From: Rhabdophis nuchalis
Taxonomy: Eukaryota; Chordata; Lepidosauria; Squamata; Natricidae
DNA: 64,000 bases
Assembly (NCBI GenBank): GCA_039707465.1
Contig: CM077658.1
Coordinates: 16,821,574-16,885,573 of the forward strand
Direction: 5' to 3'
Made by a program: the position numbers and the translations under genes
Notes under the pieces: generated by a model
The model's database searches: none
The model's input: the letters and a program-made list of their open reading frames with translations, nothing else
Told to the model about the DNA's origin: nothing
Shown here: in pieces, positions 1 to 10,237 of the stretch
How positions within the stretch are numbered: the first letter of the stretch is position 1
Layout: each line of letters begins with the position of its first letter

Positions 1-112
1 ATATTTGGCTGGAAATTCCAGGAACAGCCATTAGAAGCTATCAGAAGAATGCAAGATTAGTGACTATCCCTTTTCTTTTGCTCTTAAAAAGCTGGTCCTA
101 AATCACACAGTA

Positions 113-475
113 GGGATGTGGTGGCTCAGTGGCTAAGATGCTGAGTTTGTTGTTCAGAATGGTTGGCAGTTCGACGGTTTGAATCCCTAGAGCTGCATAA
201 CAGAGTGAGCTCCCGTTACTTGTCCCAGCTTCTGCCAACCTAGCAGTTCAAAAGCACGTAAAAATGCAAGTAGAAAAATAGGAACCACCTTTGGTGAGAA
301 AGTCACAGCATTCTATGTCCCTTTGGCATTTAGTCATGTTGGCCACATGACCACGGAGACATCATTGGACAGCGCTGGCTCTTCAGTTTTGAAGAGCCAG
401 AGATCAGCACCATCCCCTAAAGTCGGGAACGATTAGCATGCATGTATGAGGGGAACATTTACCATTACCTTTAAT
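113..475 (+). repeat. Sauria-type tRNA-headed SINE
   Basis: A pol III-type head (GGATGTGGTGGCTCAGTGGC, then a B-box-like GGTTTGAATCC) is followed by the conserved SINE body and a tail reading GGGGAACATTTACCATTACC. The same layout recurs about ten times in this window. It encodes no protein. Such SINEs are known to carry a 3' end resembling BovB LINEs and are thought to borrow BovB reverse transcriptase. The 3' end is abutted by a palindromic MITE that entered at its tail. Confidence 0.88.
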
Positions 476-476
476 T

Positions 477-611
477 CAGGGATGTCCAAACTTGGGAACT
501 TTAAGACTTGTGGACTTCAACTCCCAGAATTCCCCAGCCAGCATAGCTGGCTGAGGAATTCTGGGAGTTGAAGTCCACAAGTCTTAAAGTTCCCAAGTTT
601 GGACATCCCTG
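477..611. mobile_element. Palindromic hAT-type hairpin MITE
   Basis: The 135-bp unit is almost one inverted repeat: it opens CAGGGATGTCCAAACTTGGG and closes with the reverse complement, ending CATCCCTG. CCTTTAATT lies on both sides (468-476 and 612-620), matching the 8-bp duplication of hAT transposons plus one base. It is non-autonomous, with no coding capacity. It landed at the tail of the preceding SINE, so it is younger. Relatives lie near 44.1 and 62.9 kb. Confidence 0.85.
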
Positions 612-620
612 CCTTTAATT

Positions 621-1395
621 CATACAGCAAGGTTCCAGGCACACAATTTTCCAGAGATACATGCTTGGAATATTTGCTGAAACAATGGGGCAGAAAAACT
701 TTTGTTGGTTTTTTTTTAAAGCATATCCCAGTCTGAGGGTTGACAGAAGTGACACATTTCTCCCATGTCCTTGTGCCCCCTTTAAAGCACGCATTTCTTC
801 CCTTTTATGTTACCATCTCATTTCTGCAAGTTCATGCAAATATTTTTATATATTCTGGATTCTTTTTAATGCTGAGTTTTGTACGGGTTCACATTAGGTC
901 ATTTTAAAGTACTGTCCCATGGGGATATTACTATCATCATTTTATCTCTGCTGGAAAAAGTGCCTCCATAGCTCAGAAGCAACAGATAACACCGAAGAAG
1001 TGTAATTAAGAAAACGGAAACGAAGATTAATAGACCAAAATATGGCAAATCATGCTGTATGCATTAATTTACTGCTTTCTGAGCAACTTAAATATCTAAT
1101 TTGTTAAAATTACCTGCAAGTGTCTGATAATTAAGCACAGATGAGTGCTATTTAATTTGCCTTTGGTTTAATTTCTTGGGACATCACATCATGCTTTGTG
1201 CTACTTAGGAGATGCTTAAAAATCAGCCCAAGTTGTTGAACTGGGCGTATAAGATGCACCCTGGGGGTCAAGAATTGTGTCAGATCTAGAAGGGCCACAT
1301 AAGGCAGAATCAAAAATGATAGTTTTCTCATTTTCTACCAGTGAATTCCAAGCTTTCCCCAAGCAGAAATGTTTTGATAGGCTGTGAGTTAGAAC
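621..1395. other. Single-copy AT-rich stretch, no gene seen
   Basis: No recognisable repeat or exon. Short open frames have no family likeness. The part around 1055-1190 is rich in TAAT/ATTA cores. Confidence 0.5.
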
Positions 1396-1745
1396 ATAGA
1401 ATTACAGAGTTGTAAGGGACATTTGATGTCATCAAGTCCAGCTCTCTGCTCAAGCAGGGGAGTCTATACCATTTCAGACAAATGGCTGTCCAATCTCTTC
1501 TTAAAAACCTCCAGTGATGAAACACCCATAACTTCTGAAGGCAACCTGTTCCACTGGTTAATTCTTCTACCTGTCAGGAAATTTCACCTTAGTTCTACTG
1601 TAGGTTGGTTCTCTCTTTGATTAGTTTCCCTCCATTGCTTCTTGTCTTGCCTTCTGGTGCTTTGGTAAATAGTCCCCTCATCTTTGTGACAGCCCCTCAA
1701 TGGTTATAATGGTGTCATATGGTGTCATAACATCAATAATGGTGT
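1396..1745 (-). mobile_element. CR1 LINE 3' end, 5'-truncated
   Basis: In reverse complement this matches the last few hundred bases of the CR1 at 10.2-13.2 kb: the C-terminal RT region (frame remnant with stops) and the 3' UTR signature of 'tggactagaagacc'-like and 'ttccaactct'-like sequence. It is 5'-truncated and diverged, an old dead copy. Confidence 0.85.
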
Positions 1746-2576
1746 CATATGGATCTCAGCTCACAGCCTATACCTTAAAGATGTTAGGAATTGAACAGTT
1801 GGTTCAGAAGTTACTATGAAACTGATTCAATCAAAATTTAGGCTCATTTGGGCTAAAGCAATCCTAATTATGCTCTGTTCTTCTCCTTTGCTTGTGGAAG
1901 TGGCTATCTAGGAAGGAGATGTCCTTATTTGACTTAAAAATAACTATTGGCCTTTGTATGCTGAAAGCAACAGTATATGCCAAAGATTGGGAAGATTAGA
2001 GCGAAGAATTGAATGGGGCCAGACCAAAGACTTAATTCAAACTTCATTAAAATTAAAACAATTAAATTAACAAAGAAATAATAAAGGTAAACGAACATAA
2101 ATAACAGGTCTATTTCTTACTTAACACAACTTTTCTCCCTTCTTCTGGCCCACTTAAATTAGCACTAACAATTTTAGGGAGCTGCATTAAGCTCTCTTGC
2201 CTCAGGTTGTTTACTTTGGGGCTAACCTAATTAGGAAACCAATTTACTTTTATGTTCATGTCCAGTTGTCTAATGTTATTGTCCTAACTGGTCAAGGCCA
2301 TTTTCTTTGTTAAGACTACTTAAGAAAAAAAGAAATCAGGTAGAGAGCGGAAATTGTTGATACGAGAAAATAGTTGGAGATTTAAACCATTAGTGAAAAA
2401 GTTTGGCCACCCACGTTAGATAAGGGTCTAAACTGCAGATCAAAATAATTCAGTTTATGTCTTGCAAAAAAAGAACAAGAATCCAGACAAGCTATTCTGC
2501 CTTCTAAAATGTTCAGAGATTGTGGAATATTTCATTGTTAAAAAGAAAATCTTTAACAAAATAAAGCCATTTTATC
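1746..2576. other. Single-copy stretch, no gene seen
   Basis: AT-rich, with no repeat family or coding exon that I can recognise. Confidence 0.45.
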
Positions 2577-2591
2577 TATGCTTGAATTTTT

Positions 2592-3000
2592 TTTTATTGC
2601 AAAAGTTTTATTCAAACAATTTTTCCCCCTTTCCCCCCCCCCACATATAATATAAGTCACGTACAAAAAATATACCCCTCACCTCCCCCATCTTAAAATA
2701 AAATTCTCATTCAAATATTAAATATTATACCCCCTCGCCTCCCAACAGACATGATATAAGTTTAGTGTAAAATACATCAATCTCTCCTTAACACCATCTT
2801 CTAACTTAACTCAACATGTATACATCATAATATAACCATGTCCCACTATTCCCATCTCTATGTTACTTATCCACCTATATTTCCCCACCCTCCACCCTAG
2901 CCCACCCCCAGCTCCCACTCAGTCCCACCCCCCTGACTTCCGCTATACACCACTTTAAAAATTCCAAACATCCCAACTATTGTTTACTCTATTCACCTCT
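2592..3000 (-). mobile_element. L1-like LINE 3' UTR insertion with target duplication
   Basis: The perfect 15-base repeat TATGCTTGAATTTTT flanks this block (2577-2591 and 3001-3015). On the minus strand the block is a purine/G-rich 3' UTR-like sequence followed by AATAAAAC and a poly(A) run (poly-T at its + strand left edge). A G-rich 3' UTR, poly(A) and a long target duplication are typical of L1-clade insertion. Strong 5' truncation leaves no ORF, so the clade is inferred. A related 3' end occurs near 50.2 kb. Confidence 0.65.
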
Positions 3001-3015
3001 TATGCTTGAATTTTT

Positions 3016-3559
3016 ACACCATGTGCATATTACAGGGATAGCTGCAAGGTCTGGTTAAAAACAAGATAATAACTGTGCGATTAAAACAGCACTTAAAAAA
3101 AGTGGAGTATATGTGTTACACCTTAAAAACGATTTGATTGCATCATCAAAATCTACCATCTTGAATTTGTTTTACTGTACCCTGCAGATATCCCTGATTA
3201 TAACTCTAACAGATTATTGAGATCTTGAACGGTCCTAGACATTCCTCTGAGAAGTGGTGATGGGGGATTAATTTGGAGAAAATCAATGGTCTGCTCTATC
3301 TTAAAAAGAGCTAGAATTTAAATTGTACTACAGATGAATAAATCCAGGCTTAAAAACATCCTTATCCATGGATGTTTACTAGGAGACTTTACCACTCTCA
3401 GTTCTGGCTATCCCAAAGATTTACTTTGGTCGGTAAAAATGGCAGATGTTTTGTGCCTTGACCATGAATTAAGTTTCTGAATACATTGTTTTATTAGTAA
3501 TAGTAATGCTCAAGTTGTTAATATTTAAATTATTAGTACACCTCATCATGATTTATTTT
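3016..3559. other. Single-copy stretch, no gene seen
   Basis: AT-rich; no repeat family or exon recognised. Confidence 0.45.
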
Positions 3560-4140
3560 TAGCAATAGCAAAAAGACTTATATGCTGCTTCATAGCGCTT
3601 TTCTAAGTGGTTTTTAGAAGGGATGCGGTGGCTCAGTGGCTAAGACACTGTTTGCCAATATGAAAGGTCAGCAGTTAAGCCGTTCAAATCCCTAGCGCCG
3701 CGTAACGGAGTGAGCTCCTGTTACTTGTCCCAGCTTCTGCCAATGTAGCAGTTTGAAAGTATGTAAAAATGCAAGTGGAAAAATAGGAACCACCTTTGGT
3801 GGGAAGGTAACAGCATTCTGTGCACCTTCGGCATTGAGTCATGCCGGCCACATGACCACAGAGATGCCTTCGGACGGTGCTGGCTCTTCGGCTTTGAAAC
3901 GGAGATGAGCACTGCTCCCTAGAGTTGGGAACGACTAGCACATATGTGTGAGGGGAACCTTTACCCTTACCTAAGTGGTTTAGAGAGTCAGCATATTTTC
4001 CCCAGCAATTTGGGTCCTCATTTTACCTCAGAAGAATGGAAGGCTGAGGCAACCTTGAGCCGGTCAGGATCGAACTCCTGGCTCTGTGAGCAGAGTTTGT
4101 CTGCAATGCTGCACTCCAACCACTGAGCCGCCACCACACT
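3560..4140 (-). repeat. tRNA-headed SINE of the GCTATT-tail family, split by a Sauria SINE
   Basis: On + the left piece (3560-3619) begins with the reversed tail AGCAATAGCAAAAAGACTTA and runs to TCTAAGTGG. The right piece (about 3971-4140) resumes with GTCAGCATATTTTCCCCAGC and ends in a reversed tRNA-like head (GATCGAACTCC, then CCACTGAGCCGCC). The Sauria SINE between them is the younger insertion. Other copies lie near 15.1, 31.4, 33.9, 42.5 and 63.1 kb. Confidence 0.82.
3620..3970 (+). repeat. Sauria-type SINE nested in another SINE
   Basis: Complete head-to-tail copy: GGATGCGGTGGCTCAGTGGC at the start, B-box GTTCAAATCC, and a tail of GGGGAACCTTTACCCTTA. It is flanked by imperfect direct repeats CTAAGTGGTTTTTAGAAG (3603-3620) and CTAAGTGGTTTAGAGAG (3971-3987), the expected signature of target-primed insertion into the older SINE. 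Confidence 0.9.
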
Positions 4141-5189
4141 GTCAAATTTCTTCCTAAAAGGATCTGTACCCAAAGCTGTGATCAATCCCACTGACTTTCT
4201 TTGAGGCTGCATAGATTTCCCTTAAGTTTGCAACAGGTTAATGGTTACTATTCATGATGCACGAGGCACCGAGAACTCAGTAGTTCCCAGAGAAATATGC
4301 CAGGGTCTCTTTGAGGAATCTCCACCCCCTTTTGTACTTTGCATTTTTGAAAATGCAAAGTACAAAAGACTGCATAAATGGTGCAAGACATTTTTATGAG
4401 TTACATCATAAGAAGGAAGAGAGGGAGAGGAGAGCAATTCCATCAAACTGTCAGAATGCATTAACCTCTTTTCTTATTAACTGTATTGGTTTCTGGAAGT
4501 CCCAAAAAAAAAAAAAAGCTTGCAAGTAGAAAGGGTGATGGCTGTTTTTTTTTTTTGAAGTGGCCAAGAGAATATATTGTCATATGGTTCGCTCAAATAG
4601 TTCTGTCATTTTTTAAAACCTGTTCTTTATAAGCATAGAATATTCTCAGAAGGGGCTACGGAGGTTATAAAGTTCAGAGCATCCATTCAAAGCAGAAATC
4701 CAAATGAAGCCATCTTCAAACAAAGCCTATCAATTTTCTCTTGAACATATCAAGTGGAGGAGAAGTCAACTATCTTCCTAAGCCATTTGTTCCACTCTCA
4801 AACTGTTCATGCTGTCGGGAACTTTTTCCAAAACTCAACCCAGTTTTAGCTTTCCTGTCATTTAAAATTATTCCTTAGTGTTGTTCACTCCAGGAAAATA
4901 GAGTAAAGGTTTCACTTCTCTGCCCCTCTACTGAGATTGATATATATATATATCAATATATTGCAACGTCGATCTTGTCAAAACGTTGCAATAACATCTC
5001 CATGCTATATACACGGGAAAATCCCCGAAGCCAGCAATGCCAGCAATGCTAAATATATATATAGAACTTTAAGGGGAGGGGACTTAACGTCATCCCTCTC
5101 TGCCCTTCGACTCAACCTAGAGATCATCCAGACAGAGAACCAATTAGTTTGCTGCTGTGTGAAATTTTTTAGATATGTGTTAGATTTTT
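4141..5189. other. Single-copy stretch with short palindromes
   Basis: No gene seen. It holds a perfect 19-bp-arm hairpin at 4329-4368, a 22-bp AT palindrome at 4936-4957 and a 10-bp-arm hairpin (TATTGCAACG / CGTTGCAATA) at 4959-4993. Confidence 0.5.
4329..4368. repeat. Perfect short hairpin (19-bp arms, 2-bp loop)
   Basis: Arm CTTTTGTACTTTGCATTTT at 4329-4347 is followed by TG and its exact reverse complement at 4350-4368. No target duplication is evident. It could be a remnant foldback MITE or a local inverted duplication. Confidence 0.7.
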
Positions 5190-5273
5190 AAGGGCTGAAA
5201 ATCAAGAGACCAGGATGGATCCATTTCAGGCTTATTAGCCTTCTTCAGCTGGCCATACTCCTTCTACTGGGAT
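5190..5273 (-). repeat. Fragment of a third tRNA-type SINE family
   Basis: The stretch (…CAGGCTTATTAGCCTTCTTC, GCTGGCCATACTCC, CTGGGATT) parallels the body of the fuller minus-strand copy at 25170-25314 (…AGCTAGCCATACCC, CTGGGATTC). Only the body is present here; the tRNA head is lost. Confidence 0.5.
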
Positions 5274-5398
5274 TTGAAGATCAGGAGAATAGATCAGGAG
5301 AATAGAAGATCAGGAGAAAAAGATCAGGAGAATAGATGTGACAGACCTATATATATATTTATTGACAAGGTCTGTCACATCTATTCTCCTGATCTTTT
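5274..5398. repeat. Tandem 14-16-bp repeats leading into a 31-bp-arm hairpin
   Basis: Four near-copies of GATCAGGAGAATAG run from about 5278 to 5336. The last forms the left arm (5318-5348) of a hairpin whose right arm (5368-5398) is its exact reverse complement, with a 19-base AT-rich loop. The perfect arms suggest a recent origin. No transposon ends were recognised. Confidence 0.75.
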
Positions 5399-5407
5399 CC
5401 CAAGGTT

Positions 5408-5752
5408 CATCATATAATAACTGAGTTGGAAGGGACCTTGGAGGTCTACTAGTCCAACCCCCTGCTTAAGCAGGAAGCCCTACATCACTTCAGCCAAATG
5501 GTTATCCAACATCTGCTTAAAAACTTCCAGCGTTGGAACATCCACAACTTCTGGAGGCAAGTTGTTTCACTGATGAATTGCTCTGTCAGGAAATTTCTCC
5601 TTAGTTTTAGTTTTACTTCTCTCCTTGATTAGTTTCCACCCATTGCTTCTTGTCCTGCCTTCAGATGCTCTGGAGAATAGCTTGACTCCCTCTTCTTTGG
5701 GGCAGCCCCTGAGATATTGGAACACTGCTATCAGGTCACATTTCAGCATGTT
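5408..5752 (-). mobile_element. CR1 LINE 3' end, 5'-truncated
   Basis: Reverse complement carries the C-terminal CR1 coding remnant (…FQYLRGC-KEEGVKLFS…) and the 3' UTR signature (GTTGGACTAGTAGACCTCC, TCCCTTCCAACTC). It is closely similar to the end of the intact CR1, but truncated. Confidence 0.88.
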
Positions 5753-5888
5753 AAAATGTGATATGGAAACTGGATCTTGAATTGAGGGTCTAACTTGCTG
5801 TGTATATAATAACTCCTTCCCTTTGTCTCCTTAGAAAGTTATAGATATTAAAGCTGGATGGGATATGGAAGAGATGGAATGGGCTGGT

Positions 5889-6610
5889 TGTGCAAAGAGG
5901 CTGCTTAATTTATTTATTTATTATTTATTTATTTCATCGAGTATGAATTAGATAGCACATATAAGTATAAACATGATTATGAATACATGAAATGAATACG
6001 AATACAAGGGAATATTAGGACAGGGGTGGTAGGCACGCCCCTTAACGACCTCTTAGGAATGGGCTGAGTTCAACAATAAACAGTCGAAGGTTAATGTTTT
6101 GGGGAAAAATCCACAGAGTCAGGTAGAGCATTCCAGGCGTTGGCCACTCTGTTGTTGAAGTCGTATTTTCTGCAATCGAGTTTGGAGCGGTTTACCATAG
6201 GTTTGTATGTATTGTGTGCTTGTGTGTTATTGTGGTTGAAACTGAAGTATTCACTGACAGGTAGGACATTATAGCAGATAATGTTATGTACTACGCTTAG
6301 GTTGGATCAAAGACAGCAAAGTTCTACGTTGTTTAAGCCCAAACTTTCATGTCTGGTGGCATAAGGTGTTCTGTTGTAAGCAGAGGAGCGGAGGACTCTT
6401 CTTGTGAAATATCCTTGGACTCATTCGATTGTATTTATGTCTGATGTGCAGTGCGGGTTCCAGACAGATGAGCTGCATTCGAGGATTGGTCTAGCAAAAG
6501 TTTTGTATGCCCTAGTTTGCAGTTCAATATTACCGGAGAAGAAGCTACACAAGATTAGGTTACCAACTCTTAATGCCTTTTTGGCAATGCTGTTACAGTG
6601 AGCTCTGGCA
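5889..6610 (-). mobile_element. LINE 3' fragment of an unassigned RT clade
   Basis: Read on minus, the block encodes a diverged C-terminal non-LTR RT tail: a 'PILECSSSVWNPH'-like stretch, then an 'FNNRVANAWNALPDSV'-like stretch, ending in an A/T tail of AAATAAATAAAT. These motifs are typical of the CR1/Jockey/Rex1 supergroup C-terminus. Frameshifts and stops interrupt it. It differs from both the CR1 and L2 copies here, and I cannot fix the clade. Confidence 0.6.
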
Positions 6611-7554
6611 CGGTAAATTCTGTGCTCTCTGATTCACTATTTTGTTGCAATGTTCATTAAATAAATAAAGAATCTTTTGCTGAAAGTGCCACCAGAACCA
6701 ACATGTTTAATGGTTTGTGTATTAATGTCTAAATAAATACGCTTTTCCCCCCCTACAGAAATCTCAGATAATCTAAGTACCTTGGACGGCATGTATGGCT
6801 AATTGCAGGTTTTGGCAACGCCTGGCTATTAAGAAATTTTTTTGATAGCAATTATGATGCTAATCTTACTTTCAGAATTTGAAAAGGCAGGCCAATGTTT
6901 GGAAGGTCTTCGGTTGGAACAAAAAATTACTGAAGTACTTTATTCTTTCTTTCTGGAATTTATCCTGCCTGTAATTAATAATGTAGAAATAAATATGTAC
7001 TGCCACATTTAATGAAATAAACCAAAAGAAGAATCAATTTTACCTTTCCAGTCGGCAGCTCTTGAGTAGCCCATATAGGAATTTTAAAGATTAGCACTTT
7101 GATGAAGAAAAAAAATAATCTCGCCCTGTTTTTATGTGACGTGCGGCTTATCAAAATTAAGATCTGAATAAAGCTGGGAAGCAGATATTTCTTTGTGGGA
7201 TCATATTAAGCTTTCTGATTTTGTTTTAAAGGCATCAAAAGATCTGACTTCCTACACACTGTGCCAATCCCCCCAAAATTGAAGTTTTAATTATTTCTGT
7301 CAAATAATTTATATAGAGTAAGTCAAAAAGTAAATCCAGAAGTTTGAAGATTTGAGGCATTGGGAAATAAATCTGTGCCTAATAAAAGAAATCACGGTAA
7401 ATGTTACTGTGATTTAATAGTAATTCCATCTTCTCAGATGGAATTATATAAGTTCCTGTAATAAATAAATGCTGGGCCTTTGAGTCAGTTTTTGATTCTT
7501 GCACATTGACTGGGCAAGTCCTGGTAATTTTTCTGGCAAGATTTCATAAATGCC
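6611..7554. other. Single-copy AT-rich stretch, no gene seen
   Basis: No repeat family or exon recognised. The end (from about 7510) joins an older repeat that resumes beyond the next MITE and resembles 44180-44400. Confidence 0.45.
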
Positions 7555-7562
7555 ATTGCCAC

Positions 7563-7809
7563 TAGAGGTGGTATTCAGCAGCTTCTGACCAGTTCTGGAG
7601 AACTGGTAGTGGAAATTTTGAGTAGTTCGGAGAACTGGTAAATACCCCCTCTGAATGACCCCGCCCCATCTATTCTCTGCCTCCCAAATCCCAGCTGATC
7701 ATGGGGAAATGGGGATTTTGCAATGTCCTTTCCCTGTCATGCCCACCAAGCCATGCCCACCAAGCCATGCCCACAGAACCGGTAGTAAAAAAATGGAATC
7801 CCACCACTG
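7563..7809 (+). mobile_element. Non-autonomous hAT transposon, GGTGG-end family
   Basis: A 247-bp unit begins TAGAGGTGGTATTCAGC and ends GAATCCCACCACTG, an imperfect terminal inverted repeat of CAG(A/T)GGTGG type. The 8-bp duplication ATTGCCAC is exact on both sides (7555-7562 and 7810-7817). No ORF. Its interior (CAGAACCGGTAG, GCCATGCCCAC) recurs near 30.9 and 32.6 kb. Confidence 0.88.
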
Positions 7810-7810
7810 A

Positions 7811-7915
7811 TTGCCACCTTCCTAAGGCTGAGAGCCAGTGACTGGTTCAAGATCATCCAGCTAGTTTTGCTGCTAAAATGGCACTAGAACTCACAGTCTC
7901 CCAGTTTTTATAAAA
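7811..7915. repeat. Old dispersed repeat resuming after the MITE
   Basis: ACCTTCCTAAGGCTGAGAG and GTTCAAGATCATCCAGCTAG match the block at about 44310-44400 (CCTTCCTAGGGCTGAGAG, CACAAGGTCATCCAGCTGG), so this is an unnamed old repeat shared by the two places. Confidence 0.55.
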
Positions 7916-7917
7916 GG

Positions 7918-8670
7918 TAAAATAAAGGTTCCCCTCACACATATGTGCTAATCGTTCCCCACTCTAGAGGGCAGTGTGCTCATCCCCGTTTCAAAGCCAA
8001 AGAGCCAGCACTGTCCAAAAACATCTCTGTGGTCATGTAGCTGGCATGACTAAATGCCAGAGGCACAAGGAGCTCTATTATCTTCCCACCAAATGTGGTT
8101 CCTATTTTTCTACTTAGATGCTTTCGAACTGCTAGGCTGGCAGGAGCTGGGACAAGTAATGGGAGCTCATGGCTCGGGACCTAGCTATCTGCAGGATCGG
8201 ATCCTGCCCCATACATCCTCACGGCCGATTCGCTCCCACAGAGAGGGACTTCTCCGGGTGCCGTCCACTAGACTTTGTCAGCGGGCGACACCCAGGGGAA
8301 GGGCTCTCTCTGTGGCGGGCCCAACCCTCTGGAACGACCTTCCCCCCGACATTAGAACAACCACGGACCTCCGCTCCTTCCGTCTAAAACTAAAAACACA
8401 TCTTTTTCGCTTGGCCGGCCTAGGGTAGTCTCTCTCTATGGGGTTTTAGTTGTTGTAACTGGGAATTTTAGTATGGTAATGGGGTATTTTAGCACAGGTA
8501 TATGTTTAATCTGTTTCTAATGTGTTTGTATATTTATTGTTTTAGTTTTCCCTGTGCACCGCTCCGAGTCCCTATGGGGAGAGGGAGCGGTCAACAAATT
8601 AAAATTATTATTATTAATTATTATTATAATTAGGGATTTGAACTGCCAAACTGTCGACCTCACCAAACTT
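7918..8670 (-). repeat. Sauria-type SINE split by an L2 fragment
   Basis: On + the reversed tail starts AAGGTAAAATAAAGGTTCCCC and the body runs to GGGAGCTCA at about 8168. After the L2 fragment it resumes as GGGATTTGAACTGCCAAACTG (8633 onward). About 15-18 bases of SINE between those points are missing, so the insertion removed target sequence or later decay hid the duplication. Confidence 0.82.
8169..8630 (+). mobile_element. L2-type LINE 3' fragment inside a SINE
   Basis: This begins TGGCTCGGGACCTAGCTATC and matches the L2 ORF C-terminus and 3' UTR of the copy ending near 41.9 kb, including the coding segment [20 protein letters not shown] and the closing ATT-rich tail. The frame remains open to its normal stop at 8428. 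The accidental longer frame from 8054 joins SINE to L2 sequence and is not a gene. Confidence 0.9.
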
Positions 8671-8818
8671 ATATTCGAATTCTAGGAAATAAATAAAACT
8701 TGGAAGGAGTAATTCTCAGAAGTTTAGAATAGCAATTTACTGTTCCCGCCAGTAAAGAAATTGAAAGAAATTGTGATAGAATATGGATGAATATTTTCCC
8801 CTTAATTTTCCGATTGAC

Positions 8819-9158
8819 TACAGATAGACTTATGACCTTAATCAAGCCCGACATTTCTGTTGCTAAGTGAGACATTGGCTAAGTGTGTTTTGCCCCATTT
8901 TAGGACTTTTCTTGACCCTGTTGTTAAGTGAATCATTGCAGTTGTTAAGTTAATCACCTTAAGTGAATCTGTCTTCTCCACAGACTGAAGGACGCAAAAG
9001 AGGTTTATGTGATTTGGGGCACTGCAATCATCATAAATATGAAACTGTTGCCAAGCATCCAAATTTTGGTCATGTAACAATGCGGATGGTCATAAGTGTG
9101 AAAAATGGTCATGTCACTTTTTCACTGATGTTGTAACTTTCAGCGGACACTACCTGTA
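8819..9158. mobile_element. TA-flanked non-autonomous DNA transposon (GTAGTCC family)
   Basis: The 340-bp unit opens TACAGATAGACTTATGACC and closes CACTACCTGTA, giving inverted CAG(G/A)TAG ends beside TA. The interior repeats the phrase GTTAAGTGAATC and near variants. The same family is seen at about 16.99, 42.3 and 62.7 kb. TA flanks suggest a Tc1/mariner-like transposase in trans; this is inference. Confidence 0.7.
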
Positions 9159-9807
9159 TTCCCTTTCTTTATCATTTTCAGTTTTTAAAATGCTTATTTA
9201 CATGCCTTTTAGGTGATCTTCTTGTGCACTTTTCCTAATCAAGTACAACTTTGTATGTATTTTTCCCCTAATGTACAATTTCTCAGGAGAAGTTAATCTC
9301 CCGATTCATTATGTCCTATTATTATTATTTTTTCTCGCTGTGTTTTTATACATGTTTTCCCCTCTACGTATCGTTCTGTATACCATTTTAAGCTGAAGAA
9401 CTGCATTGCCATATTTGCAAAAAGCGCAAAACTCAAATTATATCCATGTTTCACTTCGTATTTTTGTTTGAAAACGCAAGCTGAATACACTTTAGTTCCT
9501 TCTCTAGCTGTAATTCTTGAGCCTAAAAGATTTAAGATATTAATTATCAAGTATGGTATATAATTTATTACAGTCTGTTATCTTTCCTTTAAAAGCAATC
9601 TACCACTGGGGGAAAAAGTAATCATACACAATTTGTATGCATTGATGACTGGTTGCAAGTCAACGGGGCAATTTATACAATTTATGACTTCTGGAGTTGG
9701 AGGCAGCATATATAATATCGCTTCTACCAATTTTTTGCCCACAACAATAACAACTCTGTGAAATTATGGTTGGGCTAGGAGAGATTTGTTTAGGAAGATT
9801 CTCAGTC
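9159..9807. other. Single-copy stretch, no gene seen
   Basis: AT-rich; no repeat family or exon recognised. Confidence 0.45.
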
Positions 9808-9815
9808 ATCTAGTT

Positions 9816-9889
9816 CAGGGGTCCCCAACCTTTGCAACTTTAAGTCTGAAGTCCTTCAGACTTAAAGTTGCAAAGGTTGGGGACCCCTG
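9816..9889. mobile_element. 74-bp perfect-hairpin hAT-type MITE
   Basis: CAGGGGTCCCCAACCTTTGC at the left edge is mirrored by its reverse complement at the right edge, with only a few unpaired bases in the middle. The 8-bp duplication ATCTAGTT is exact (9808-9815 and 9890-9897). It is probably an extreme internal-deletion derivative of a hAT element with CAGGGGTC ends. Confidence 0.9.
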
Positions 9890-9929
9890 ATCTAGTTCAT
9901 GGTTGTCCCAAAGATTCTTTTTTCAAAAG

Positions 9930-10160
9930 GCAAGGGGACTTTGTTTGTCATTGTGAGACACTTAACAACTGCCTGCCTTAGCAACAGAAATGCTCAGTGA
10001 TCATTGGAAAATAAGACTTACGTGAAAAAAAAGAGGATTTATGTCCAGAGTCCAAAGTTCTTCCACTCATAATCACTGGACTGCATTTTGGCTGTGTAAC
10101 AACGCAACCCCATTTATGGCTTTTTGCAGTGTTCCGTGAGTAGGTGACTATGTGCGTGTA
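9930..10160. mobile_element. Old DNA-transposon-like fragment beside the CR1
   Basis: Phrases such as CACTTAACAACTGCC and CTTAGCAACAGAAATG resemble the GTAGTCC-family interior. Related-looking sequence resumes beyond the CR1 at 13225-13390, so the CR1 may have inserted into such an element. Ends not resolved. Confidence 0.4.
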
Positions 10161-10237
10161 ACATAGATAATTGTGCAGGTAATATTATCAACACTGCTGT
10201 CAAGCAAAACCAAACAATTAACAGTGGGTGCCATACC

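Noticed and set aside
7918..8428. Full BovB LINE in the window
   Set aside because: Only SINE tails resemble BovB; no BovB endonuclease or RT coding sequence was seen anywhere in the window.
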